Assembly (NCBI GenBank): GCA_026710085.1
Contig: JAPORT010000017.1
Location: 56,481 to 120,480 of the forward strand
Direction of reading: 5' to 3'
Length of the DNA: 64,000 bases
From: Flavobacteriaceae bacterium
Lineage (GTDB): Bacteria; Bacteroidota; Bacteroidia; Flavobacteriales; Flavobacteriaceae
Shown: in pieces, positions 38,281-48,100 of the stretch
Numbering within the stretch: position 1 is the stretch's first letter
Layout of the letters: every line of letters begins with the position of its first letter
Notes under the pieces: model-generated
What the model was told of the DNA's origin: nothing
The model's input: the letters and a program-made list of their open reading frames with translations, nothing else
Database searches by the model: none
Translations under genes and position numbers: made by a program

Positions 38281-39251
38281 TTGGAGTAACCTAATTTTTG
38301 ACGCACTCTAGAAAGGGTTTTATTGGCCACTTTCTGAGCTTTAAAAGCTCCTTGCTCTAATAACGCTTCAATTTTTTCAGGATGGCTCATGTAGTGTTCA
38401 AATTGTTTGATAGGTTTTTCAAAACGGTTCAAAAGGGTTTCAATCAATAGTTTTTTTGCATCACCGTATCCGATGGATCCTTTGGTGTACAGAGCCTTTA
38501 AGTTATCGATTTCATTTTTTTGAGCAACCAGTGAATAGATTTGAAAAACATGACAATGATTCGGATTTTTTGGTTGATCCACCCCTATGCTATCAGTTTT
38601 GATGGACATCACTTGTTTTTGTAGACTATTAGAGCTTTCGAATACGGAAATGATGTTTTTTTTGGATTTACTCATCTTTTGCCCATCTGTACCAGGAACT
38701 ACTTGTTTGTCTTCGATGATCTGGGCTTTGGGCAATACAAAAGTGGATCCCATTTGATGGTTAAACCGTTTGGCAATATCTCTAGTTATTTCCAAATGTT
38801 GTAACTGATCTTTACCAACAGGAACGACATCAGTATCGTACAACAAAATATCTGCAGCCATTAGCAATGGATAATTAAAAAGCCCCGCATTGACATGTTT
38901 AAGCGTGTTTGCTTTGTCTTTAAATGAGTGTGCAAGTGTTAACCGTTGGAAAGGAAAAAAGCAATGCAGATACCAAGAGAGTTCGGTTGTTTGACACACA
39001 TCACTCTGACGGTAGAAAATCGTTTTTTTGGTATCCAATCCACAGGCTAGCCAAGCGGCGGCTGTCTGTAGGGTATTTTTTTTTAATTGATCAGCATCCT
39101 TGATTTGAGTTAATGAATGGAGATCCGCAATGAATAAAAAAGAATCGTTGTCCACTTGTTGAGACATTTGAATCGCGGGAATAATGGCCCCCAATAAATT
39201 TCCTAAATGTGGAATTCCAGTTGACTGAACTCCTGTCAGAATTCGAGCCAT
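38277..39251 (-). CDS. trpS: Tryptophanyl-tRNA synthetase
   Basis: 324 residues. The class I signatures are TGIPHLGNLLGA (HIGH-like, residues about 11-22) and KMSKSKKN (near 198). The tryptophan-pocket region FPFQRLTLAHSFKDKA and VGKDQLQHLEITRDIA are typical. It charges tRNA-Trp in the cytoplasm. The stop codon shares CTAG with the stop of the convergent sigma-like gene, and no terminator fits between them. Nothing in the sequence suggests tryptophan-dependent control. Confidence 0.96.
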   Translation of the reverse strand: MARILTGVQSTGIPHLGNLLGAIIPAIQMSQQVDNDSFLFIADLHSLTQIKDADQLKKNTLQTAAAWLACGLDTKKTIFYRQSDVCQTTELSWYLHCFFPFQRLTLAHSFKDKANTLKHVNAGLFNYPLLMAADILLYDTDVVPVGKDQLQHLEITRDIAKRFNHQMGSTFVLPKAQIIEDKQVVPGTDGQKMSKSKKNIISVFESSNSLQKQVMSIKTDSIGVDQPKNPNHCHVFQIYSLVAQKNEIDNLKALYTKGSIGYGDAKKLLIETLLNRFEKPIKQFEHYMSHPEKIEALLEQGAFKAQKVANKTLSRVRQKLGYSN

Positions 39252-39338
39252 GAGATGAATGAATCTAAGTTCAACTAAAAAGATTTAAAGAAGCCAATGT
39301 GGAGATGAAAAAATAAAAAATCTGAATGAAATGTTATT

Positions 39339-39701
39339 CTAGTGTTTTGTTTTTTTCTTTTTATTGTAGATAGAAACGAAGAGGAATGCAAGTCCACTAG
39401 TGATCGATGCTCCGATCAAATAAGCCAACCATGCTTGAGGGATCCATTCCAATCTATAATACATAAAAGCCCCAGCAAGCAAACCAAAGCCAACTGCAAA
39501 TAGTACAGAACCAAATTTTAACATGGAATCATCATTCCAAGTAGGATAATCTTTAATAATTTCAGAGAGAGCCCTTATTTTTTCTTCATTAGAAGCTTTA
39601 TTTAACTCTCGAATCACTTTCTTTTTACGATTATGCTTTGTTACAATGGCAATGATGGCAACGGTAAAGCCTCCCAAAACTGAAATAATGGCAACAATCA
39701 T
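39339..39701 (-). CDS. Small membrane protein, unknown (DUF6249-like layout)
   Basis: 120 residues. A first membrane helix (IVAIISVLGGFTVAIIAIVT) is followed by a basic cytoplasmic segment (HNRKKKVIRELNKASNEEKI) and two further helices (MLKFGSVLFAVGFGLLAGAF; AYLIGASITSGLAFLFVSIY), then a Lys-rich tail. The layout resembles small DUF6249-type proteins, but I am not certain. It is 87 bp upstream of trpS on the same strand and may share its transcript. Confidence 0.55.
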   Translation of the reverse strand: MIVAIISVLGGFTVAIIAIVTKHNRKKKVIRELNKASNEEKIRALSEIIKDYPTWNDDSMLKFGSVLFAVGFGLLAGAFMYYRLEWIPQAWLAYLIGASITSGLAFLFVSIYNKKKKTKH

Positions 39702-39848
39702 AATGAATCAAACTGAGATGTAAGAAGTGATTCTCAACTTTTTTTTGAATCATTTCAAAGGTAGCAAATTAATCATTTAGAAAGTCTCAGAATCGATGTT
39801 TTATGGATAAATGGTCAAATTGTGTAAAACCCAATAAATTTGCCAAGA

Positions 39849-39923
39849 GTTCGTATAGCTCAGTTGGTTTAGAGCGTTTGCTTGACAGGCAAGAGGTCCT
39901 TGGTTCGAATCCAAGTACGAACA
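39849..39923 (+). tRNA. tRNA-Val (anticodon GAC)
   Basis: A full cloverleaf folds: acceptor GTTCGTA with TACGAAC, D arm GCTC/GAGC, anticodon stem TTTGC/GCAAG with loop TTGACAG (anticodon GAC), and T arm CTTGG-TTCGAAT-CCAAG. The discriminator base is A, and the 3' CCA is not encoded. It sits alone between the small membrane gene and the PBP gene. Confidence 0.93.
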
Positions 39924-39972
39924 CTGTTTCAGATAATCCAATCCAACAATTCAAATTCGACGCTAGGTTACT

Positions 39973-42237
39973 TTAAAGCCCGAATTCTTTAAGATCTATA
40001 TTTCCAGAGCAATCTAAATTGACGGTTAGATTTTTAGGAACTCTAAAGTTTTCTTTGCTAACCCATAGACTATCTTGATAGATGTCTTTCATATAAAGGG
40101 CCCAAATAGGTAAAGCCATGGTTGCTCCTTGCCCTTGAGTCAAGTACTTAAAATGAATGGAGCGATCCTCCCCACCAACCCACACTCCAGTTACTAAATT
40201 AGGGACCATTCCCATGAACCATCCATCACTTTGGTTTTGAGTGGTGCCAGTTTTTCCTGCAATTTCATTTTCGAATTGATAGGGATATCCAGTTATAAGA
40301 CTTTTATAAGATTCATTGTTTTCTTGAAAAAAATGCCTCAATCGAGTCCCTGTTCCAAATTTAGTGACGCCACTTAGGAGATTCAAGACAGTATATGCTG
40401 ACTCTTCACCGAGAACATCTCGAGTATTCAAATCAGCTTGATAAATCAAACGACCGTTTTTATCTTCAATTCTTGAAATAACATTGGGTTCAATATAAAT
40501 GCCATAATTCGCAAAGACACTGTAGGCTCCGACGAGTTCATAGAGACTTATATCAGGAGTCCCTAGTGCAATAGAGGGAACTTCTTCTATTGGAGAATCA
40601 ATCCCTAAATTTTGTGCCAATTGAATGACGGGACCTGGCCCGACCATGTCCATAATACGGGCACTGAAACTATTGACTGAATTGGCTAACCCATTACTGA
40701 GCGTCCTGGTTTCTCCATATTTATTCGTCGAATTTTTAGGACACCATCGTTCCATGTTACCATATTTTAAGGCAGGGATACAATATTGAGAATCTGGATA
40801 TTGGTCGCAAGGTGATAACTTCAATTGATCGATCGCTGTGGCATATAAAAAAGGCTTAAAAGTTGATCCAACCTGCCTTTTTCCTTGTTTTACCTGATCG
40901 AATTTAAAATGCTTGAAATTAATTCCTCCCACCCAAGCTTTTATATTTCCTGTTTGTGGCTCCATGGATAATAGAGAAGCTCTTAAAAAATGTTTGTAAT
41001 ACAAAATCGAGTCTATTGGAGTCATGATGGTGTCGATTTCTCCCGACCAGCTAAAGACACTCATTGGTTTGGGTTCATGAAAACTTTCCCAAATGCGCTT
41101 TTCACTGGAGCCTCTATTTTTCATTTGACGCCAACGTTCCGTTCTCTTAACGGATGATTCCATGATTTGATCAATCAATTGGCCATCAATATCTGAAAAA
41201 GGGGCTCTAAGATTGGATTGAACATCTTTCCAGAAATGAGATTGCAAACTCCTCATATGCTGCTTGACAGCATCTTCAGCTTTTTTTTGCAATCTAGAAT
41301 CAATGGTTGTGAAGATTCTCAAACCATCTTCATACAGATTGTGATAACCCCCATCGCTTCGTGGATTTTCATTAATCCATTGAGAAACATAGTTTTGGAC
41401 GTAAGATCTAAAATAGGGAGCCAATCCTTCGATGTGGGATTGGGGTGTAAAATCAGTCTCAATGGTGAGTCTCTCCAAACTATCCCTTTTTTTTTTGGAA
41501 ATAAAGTCATTTCGATTCATCTGTTTCAAAACAATATTTCTTCTACTTTGTGTCAGTTCGGGTCTTCGAATGGGATTATATAGTGAGGAATTTTTTAACA
41601 TTCCCACTAGGACAGCACTCTCTTCAAGAAGCAACTCGTGGGGTTTTTTATTAAAAAAAATTCTTGAAGCCGATTCGATGCCATCAGCTTGATAACCAAA
41701 ATCATAGATATTGAGATACATGGCAATGATTTCTTCTTTGGTATATCTTCTTTCAAGACGGATAGCGATAATCCATTCCTTGATTTTTTGAGAAACCGCT
41801 CGAGCAATATGACGATCTCTAGTCCCGACAAATAACTGTCGAGCTAATTGTTGGGTTATGGTGCTCCCCCCTCCTTTTTTCCCAAGAAAGATGACAGCAC
41901 GAAGAGTTCCTTTCCAATCGATGCCAGAATGATTGTAATATCGTTCATCTTCTGTAGCGATTAAGGCATTGACTAGGTTGGTTGGGAGATCTTGAAAATC
42001 TAGAGGAGTCCGATTATCATCATAATAGAATTTACCTAAAACTTGACCATCAGCGGAAATGATTTGTGAGGCTAAGTTGGTACGTGGGTTTTCCAATTGG
42101 CTCACATCGGGCATTTCTCCCATGATCCCTACGGCCGCTGCCCCAAACAAGATCCCAACCGAGACAATTCCCAAAAAAAATAAAATCCAAAGTAGTTTCA
42201 TGATTTTTCTCGTCATTCGGGCTAAGATGGATTTCAT
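39973..42237 (-). CDS. Penicillin-binding protein 1A (bifunctional transglycosylase/transpeptidase)
   Basis: 754 residues. One N-terminal membrane helix (LLWILFFLGIVSVGILFGAA) is followed by the GT51 transglycosylase domain (ATEDERYYNHSGIDWKGT; GGGSTITQQLARQLF). The penicillin-binding domain has STFKPF (SxxK), SVNS (SxN) and GKTGTT (KTG). It polymerises and cross-links peptidoglycan in the periplasm. Its ATG overlaps the gldH stop by 4 bp (ATGA), so it is translationally coupled. The operon trhO, ricT, gldH, PBP1A is partly conserved in Flavobacteriia. Confidence 0.94.
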   Translation of the reverse strand: MKSILARMTRKIMKLLWILFFLGIVSVGILFGAAAVGIMGEMPDVSQLENPRTNLASQIISADGQVLGKFYYDDNRTPLDFQDLPTNLVNALIATEDERYYNHSGIDWKGTLRAVIFLGKKGGGSTITQQLARQLFVGTRDRHIARAVSQKIKEWIIAIRLERRYTKEEIIAMYLNIYDFGYQADGIESASRIFFNKKPHELLLEESAVLVGMLKNSSLYNPIRRPELTQSRRNIVLKQMNRNDFISKKKRDSLERLTIETDFTPQSHIEGLAPYFRSYVQNYVSQWINENPRSDGGYHNLYEDGLRIFTTIDSRLQKKAEDAVKQHMRSLQSHFWKDVQSNLRAPFSDIDGQLIDQIMESSVKRTERWRQMKNRGSSEKRIWESFHEPKPMSVFSWSGEIDTIMTPIDSILYYKHFLRASLLSMEPQTGNIKAWVGGINFKHFKFDQVKQGKRQVGSTFKPFLYATAIDQLKLSPCDQYPDSQYCIPALKYGNMERWCPKNSTNKYGETRTLSNGLANSVNSFSARIMDMVGPGPVIQLAQNLGIDSPIEEVPSIALGTPDISLYELVGAYSVFANYGIYIEPNVISRIEDKNGRLIYQADLNTRDVLGEESAYTVLNLLSGVTKFGTGTRLRHFFQENNESYKSLITGYPYQFENEIAGKTGTTQNQSDGWFMGMVPNLVTGVWVGGEDRSIHFKYLTQGQGATMALPIWALYMKDIYQDSLWVSKENFRVPKNLTVNLDCSGNIDLKEFGL

Positions 42238-42725
42238 GGTTGGTTGGCTTTTTGGATGAGGAGTTCTATAGAAGTTATTCCAGGGAGGCTACTTATCGGA
42301 TTTTCTTCATCCATATGACGCATCGCATGTCGAATTTGGACATGAAGAGGACCTTGAAAAAAACTCTGAAATTGTTGTTGTAAAACCAATTTGCTCGTTT
42401 TTTGAGAACCATATCCAGTCCCTAATAGTTGTCCATTTTTATCCGCCATCAAATATTCTAGGGTGTCTTGAGTGAAAGTTGTTTTAGCATCGTTAATCGT
42501 AACAATCAAAAATAAGTTTTCGAAAGGATAAGAATCATTCTTTCGAAGTAACAGAAAAAAATCTAATAATTCATTTTCTTCCAATGTTTCAAATGATGCA
42601 GTGAATGTGATCGGTTCATGATAAGACCATGCATTATCAAGTATTAGTTTTTTCGAGTACATCGCATTGTTTTTGAAATCACAACCAAAAAGGAACAGAG
42701 ATAATATGAGAACAGGCGATCTCAT
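42234..42725 (-). CDS. gldH: Gliding motility lipoprotein GldH
   Basis: 163 residues with a lipoprotein signal (LILSLFLFGCD, Cys at about 15). The body fits GldH: NAWSYHEPITFTASFETLEE, YPFENLFLIVTINDAKTTFT and QIRHAMRHMDEENPISSLPG. GldH is needed for gliding in Flavobacterium and its gene neighbours ricT and a PBP, as here. Start and stop overlap the flanking genes (TAATG with ricT, ATGA with PBP1A), so translation is coupled. Its partners GldD and GldE are encoded about 11 kb away in the window. Confidence 0.87.
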   Translation of the reverse strand: MRSPVLILSLFLFGCDFKNNAMYSKKLILDNAWSYHEPITFTASFETLEENELLDFFLLLRKNDSYPFENLFLIVTINDAKTTFTQDTLEYLMADKNGQLLGTGYGSQKTSKLVLQQQFQSFFQGPLHVQIRHAMRHMDEENPISSLPGITSIELLIQKANQP

Positions 42726-43843
42726 TAACGAGTCTCATTCATCTTTCTTCTGTTTCGATTTCGTTTTCCGTTTTTTTTTCGTAAATTTTCTGTGGGGGTT
42801 TCGAAAAAATCTTGATTTGAAATGGATTCTTCTTTAATCATGAAGTCTTCTAACTTGGAAACAGGGATATCTTGAAGATTTTTTTTAATAATTTCATTAA
42901 CTGAATGGACATCAAACTTGAACCAATTCACACGATCTGTTTCATAGCTATACCACATTAAGTCACTAAAGATATTCATCTTTTGAAAGACGCCAAGGCC
43001 TTTTTTAGTTTTTAATTTGATACTAGTTGACGGGAACTTTTTGAGGACTTGGGTATAACTGTTGAGTTCGTAATTCAAACAACATTTTAGTTTTCCACAT
43101 TGACCATTGAGTCGGTCTGGATTCAAAGACAGTTGTTGAAAACGAGCTGCTGAGGTCGAGACTTTTCGAAAATCGGTTAACCAAGTGCTGCAGCATAATT
43201 CACGACCGCAGATGCCAATTCCCCCCAATCGAGAAGCTTCCACCCTCATGTCAACTTGACGCATTTCGATTTTTATTTTGAATTCAGATGCCATCACGCG
43301 GATTAACTCCCGAAAATCAACTCGTTGATCTGCTGTATAAAAAAAGATTGCTTTACGGCCATCTGCTTGAAATTCAACATCAGATATTTTCATATCTAAA
43401 CTTAGGTTCATGGCCATTTGGCGCGATCTGCTTTGAAGACGAGATTCTTTTTTTTGAAGTTCATGCCATCGTTCAATTTCTTCTTGATTGGGAAATCGTA
43501 GGACATATCCAATGGATGCATCATCGATTTCCACTTTCTTTAACCGCATTTGGGCTCTAGTTAGTTCTCCTCTGAGAGCAACGACTCCAATATCATATCC
43601 GTAATCTACTTGCACAATGACCAATGAACCCATTTTGGGTTCTAGGTAATCGGGAACTTTAAAAAAAGATTTTCTTCCATTTTTAAATCGTATCTCCACA
43701 AATGGGAAGTCGCCTTGTTGATCTCGGGTTAAGTTCGATAGCCAGTCAAAAGAAGAGCGTTTATTGCATTGATTATCGCTGCAATAACCATTATTCCGAC
43801 AACCAGCTGGTTTTTTTCCATTAGAACAACTAGCGCACCCCAT
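42725..43843 (-). CDS. ricT: PSP1 domain protein RicT
   Basis: 372 residues. The PSP1 domain shows GSLVIVQVDYGYDIGVVALR and the Cys-rich ligand set CGRELCCSTWL and QCGKLKCCLNYEL. The N-terminus adds a second Cys cluster (MGCASCSNGKKPAGCRNNGY). In Bacillus, RicT with RicA and RicF forms an iron-sulfur complex acting on RNA processing by RNase Y. In Bacteroidota its role is less known. The C-terminus is basic and disordered (ENLRKKNGKRNRNRR). It is followed by gldH with a 1-nt overlap. Confidence 0.85.
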   Translation of the reverse strand: MGCASCSNGKKPAGCRNNGYCSDNQCNKRSSFDWLSNLTRDQQGDFPFVEIRFKNGRKSFFKVPDYLEPKMGSLVIVQVDYGYDIGVVALRGELTRAQMRLKKVEIDDASIGYVLRFPNQEEIERWHELQKKESRLQSRSRQMAMNLSLDMKISDVEFQADGRKAIFFYTADQRVDFRELIRVMASEFKIKIEMRQVDMRVEASRLGGIGICGRELCCSTWLTDFRKVSTSAARFQQLSLNPDRLNGQCGKLKCCLNYELNSYTQVLKKFPSTSIKLKTKKGLGVFQKMNIFSDLMWYSYETDRVNWFKFDVHSVNEIIKKNLQDIPVSKLEDFMIKEESISNQDFFETPTENLRKKNGKRNRNRRKMNETR

Positions 43844-43911
43844 GAGTATTCATTTTTCCGAGCAAAGTTAATGGGATTAAATGGTTGAAGGCATCTTTTG
43901 TCTCAAAGCAA

Positions 43912-44940
43912 TCAATTTCTAACGATTTCTTTGTAGCGTCCTTTTTTAAAAATTTGATGACCTGATGGTTGATTTTTACGCAGTTGCTTTTGTTCCCATT
44001 CGGGTAAATGAATGATGGTTTGACATTTTTCACAACAACAATGATCATATTTAGCTTTGCAATCAGGACACTGTATGAACAACAAATGACACGCTTGATT
44101 GGCACAATTGGTATGTTGGTCACATGGTTGACCACACTGATGACATTTTGAAATAATTTGTTGGGAGCCCATTTCATTCAGTCGATGGTCAAAAACAAAA
44201 TTTTTTCCTAGAAATTTATTCGGCAGTTGCTTTTTTTGGACTTCTCGAAGATAATTGATGATCCCTCCTTGAAGTTGGTAAACATGTTTAAATCCTTTAC
44301 GGATCAGATAGGCACTTGCTTTTTCACATCGAATGCCACCAGTACAATACATTAAAATTTTTTTATCGGATTTATAAGGGCTTAATTCCTTTTCAATCAT
44401 TGGTAACGAATCTCTAAAAGTATCAACATCGGGACGAATTGCTGATTGAAAATGACCAATTTCACTTTCATAATGATTTCTGATGTCAACACATAAACTA
44501 TCCGAATCTTCTAACATCTGATTAAATCTTTCCGCATTTAAATATTCCCCCTTTTTTGATACATCAATTGGATTGTTTTCTAACCCATCAGCAACAATTC
44601 TGTTTTTGACTTTAATGGTGAGTTTTAAAAATGATTTGTTATCATGATTCATCGCAAAATTCATTCGCACTTTTTTTAAAAAAGAAATATCTTGAATGAA
44701 ATCCAAAAATGCTTGATAATGAATCGTTGGAACGGATACTTGGGCATTAATACCCTCTAGAGCGACATAAATGCGCCCTAAAACTTGAAGATGTTCTAAT
44801 GGGACAAATAAATAATCTCGAAATAGTTGAGGGTTTTTAATTTGATGGTATCGATAAAAGGAAATCGTCCATCGAGGAGTCCTTTCGAAACTTATAATCT
44901 TTTCCCATTGGGAAGCATTCAATTTATTGTATCGTTCCAA
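43912..44940 (-). CDS. trhO: tRNA uridine(34) hydroxylase TrhO (rhodanese family)
   Basis: 342 residues. The N-terminal acylphosphatase-like part contains GRIYVALEGINAQVSVP (about 55-71). The rhodanese domain has the active-site Cys199 in YCTGGIRCEKASAY. A C-terminal zinc-ribbon-like Cys cluster (KCHQCGQPCDQHTNCANQAC; CPDCKAKYDHCCCEKC) follows. It makes 5-hydroxyuridine at the tRNA wobble position. It is the first gene of the likely operon with ricT, gldH and PBP1A, 68 bp upstream of ricT. The long spacer upstream carries the divergent susC promoter. Confidence 0.9.
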   Translation of the reverse strand: MERYNKLNASQWEKIISFERTPRWTISFYRYHQIKNPQLFRDYLFVPLEHLQVLGRIYVALEGINAQVSVPTIHYQAFLDFIQDISFLKKVRMNFAMNHDNKSFLKLTIKVKNRIVADGLENNPIDVSKKGEYLNAERFNQMLEDSDSLCVDIRNHYESEIGHFQSAIRPDVDTFRDSLPMIEKELSPYKSDKKILMYCTGGIRCEKASAYLIRKGFKHVYQLQGGIINYLREVQKKQLPNKFLGKNFVFDHRLNEMGSQQIISKCHQCGQPCDQHTNCANQACHLLFIQCPDCKAKYDHCCCEKCQTIIHLPEWEQKQLRKNQPSGHQIFKKGRYKEIVRN

Positions 44941-45042
44941 AATTTAAAATATCTCATGAGTTAAAGAGTAAAATTACATTTCTGAGAATGAAAGGGATGC
45001 ATCAAATAAAATTTCAGTCATTCGTGTGAAATATGAAGTTGG

Positions 45043-45106
45043 TTTGCATACGGTAAAACGAGACCGCGTATTTTTGTTAATGGAATGTTAACGAAGAAAT
45101 TCGTTA
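45043..45106 (+). promoter_or_regulatory. susC promoter and 5'-UTR palindrome
   Basis: TTTG (45043-45046) and TATTTTTG (45069-45076), 22 nt apart, match the Bacteroidota promoter. In the predicted leader, TAACGAA (45089-45095) and TTCGTTA (45100-45106) form a perfect 7-bp inverted repeat around GAAA, 36 bp before the ATG. It could be an RNA hairpin or an operator for a SusR or ECF-type switch. Confidence 0.55.
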
Positions 45107-45142
45107 TATTTACAAATAGAAATCACAAATAAATTTTACCAA

Positions 45143-48100
45143 ATGCATAAACGATTTTCCAATGTTTACAGCAGAAAAAATAAGGTTTTTCTGTTGGCTC
45201 ATGTTTTTTTTTTATGGGGGGGGGTATGTTTTAACATTACTCACGCTCAAGTAAAAACAGTTTCTGGAACCGTTTTGGATGATCAGGAAGTTCCATTGCC
45301 TGGAGCGACTGTTTTAGTTCAAGACGAAAACCGAGGTGTCTCCACAGACTTTGATGGAAATTTTTCTATTGATGTTTCAGTTGGGGATGTTGTTGTTGTC
45401 AGTTATGTTGGTTTTGAAAACCAATCATTCACCGTCGACCAAAGAGATACTTACACGATCACACTACAACCAAGTTCTGAACTCGAAGAGGTTGTGGTTA
45501 TGGGCTATGGAACCCTCACAAGGAGTGAATTAACAGGTTCTGCGGTTCAAGTGACTTCTGAAGATATTGGAAACTTTCCTGTGACTTCTGTTGATCAAAT
45601 TTTGCAAGGTAAAGTTCCTGGTCTGTACTTATGGGGAAATTCAGGAACCCCTGGTGCGACATCGAATGTGTTGATTCGCGGTCGATCTTCCATTAATGCA
45701 TCCAATGCCCCATTGTATGTTATTGACGGAATTCCAATCAATGTTCGTAATTTAGGATTGGGAAATAATTCTTCCTCGTTGAGCACACTGGCAGGAGTGA
45801 ATGCGACCGATATTGAATCAATCACCGTTCTTAAAGATGCCACAGCCACATCCCAGTACGGCTCAAGAGGTTCAGGAGGAGTCATTGTGATTAATACAAA
45901 GAAATCGGCACAAGGAAAAATTGCGATCAATATTGACGCCAATTATGGTTGGTCCAATGATGCCATTGAAGGACCGGTCATGTTGACGGCATCGGAACGT
46001 CGAGAACTTTATTTTGACGGTCTTTTTAATACCTTCGGGGATCGCAATGGTTTTACTCGAGAAGGGACGGAGCAATTTTATTTAAATAATATACGAAGTT
46101 TTAACCCAGTCTATAAAAATTGGGCGGAACAGGGAGAATATACTGAAGATTGGGCAGATTTAATTACAGTGGATAATGCCCCATCTCAAAATATCAATCT
46201 ATCTGCAAGAGGGGGATCAGAATCTCTCAACTTCAGAGCTTCAATAGGTTATCAATCAGTCGAAGCCACAGTCATTGGCTCTGACTTTGAATCCATCAAT
46301 GGAACACTTAATTTGCGGTTTAAGCTTTCAGACAAACTGACGTTTAGCACCGACAATAGATTTACGGTGCTAGAACTTGATGGACTTTTGGAAAACTCGG
46401 CCTATTTTGCGAGTCCAAGAACGGCAAAATATTTTATGCCACCAACCTCTCGGGCATTCAATGAAGATGGCAGCTATAATATCAATGACTTAAATACAAA
46501 CTTATTCCATCCCTTATATTTAGCAGAAAACGATATTGATTTAAACCAACATTTCCAAATTACAAGCCAACAAAGATTAAAATGGCAAACACCCATAGAA
46601 AATCTAGAACTAGAATCTGTGATCAGTGTGGATCACGGGCGCACATGGTATCGGACTTACGACAATAGAGTCCATGGAGGTGGTGTTGGAGATCAAGGAA
46701 ATACTGGGACAGAGTCAGCACATTTTGCTGATTTCACAATACAAAACATCTTAACCTACTCAAAAAGAGTCGATCAACACAATTTTAGATTAGCTGCGAT
46801 ACAAGAGTTTATTGACACGAGTCGCAGTTGGGTAGAAAGTTATGCTAAAGGATTTTCAGCGGATGGATTATACTATTTAAATTCTGCAGCAGACCCAGTT
46901 GGAGTGGCTGGATCTTTTACTGACGGCTATAATACATCGTATAAAGTTTCAACCAATTATTCTTATGATGAAAAATATGTGCTTAATTTAAATTATACCC
47001 GTGAAGCGGACTCTCGTTTTCCAAAAGATACTCGATGGGGTGATTTTTTTGGAGCGGGAATAGCTTGGAATCTAGAACGCGAGAGCTTCATCCAAAATAT
47101 AGATTACATTGACAGACTCAAACTATTTGCTAATTATGGCCAAACTGGAAATGCTGGGATTAATCGAAATACATACCAGGCTTCTCTTGGATTTGGCTCT
47201 TCCTATGCAGGAACTGCTGGTATTCTTCCCGCCGGTTTTGGAAATGATAATTTAACTTGGGAAAAATTCGCAACTACTGAGATAGGATTGAATGTTGTAC
47301 TCTTTAGAAATAGCCTCAACGGTGATATTATCTATTATTCTGGTCAAACAACAGATATGTTGCAAAGCGTACCACTCTCCAGAACGACGTCTTTTAGTAG
47401 CCAAAATCAAAATATAGGCGTATTGAATAGCAGTGGATTAGAAATCACAATAGGAGGGGATCTTATCAAGAGAGACGATATGATATTAACACTGAGAGGA
47501 TCTGTTTCTACAAATCAAAATGAAGTGAAAGAATTAGCAAAAGATGGTAGTGGAGAGACGGTTGAAATCATCGACGGCGATACAAGAATTGTTGAAGGAG
47601 AGCCTCTTTATCAGTATTATATGAGATCATATGCTGGAGTGGATCCAGAAACTGGAGTAAAAATCTACTATGCGGATGAAACGAAAACAGAAACTACAAA
47701 AGTCTACGGCCAAGCACCTAGAATTGCCTCTGATATGACGGTTGATCCTACACTTCAAGCATCGTTATTTTTAAATGTTGGCTATAAAAATATTTCACTT
47801 TCAGCTCAAGCAAATTATGCAGGCGGACACGGTGAATATGAACCTTGGTCTCGTTATACTAGAGAATCTCATCGTTTTTCTACGGATCTGTTTAATGGGA
47901 TTAATGCCTTAATGGATCGTTGGCAAAAACCTGGAGACATCACAGATGTTCCGAAGATCCAACACCTCAATGAACCTTGGACAACATATGATCGTTTTTT
48001 ATATGAAGCCGATTTTATTCGTTTAAGAGATATCACGCTGACCTATTCGTTTAACAATGAATTAGTCAATAAGGCTGGGCTTAGTTCAGCCCAGATTTAT

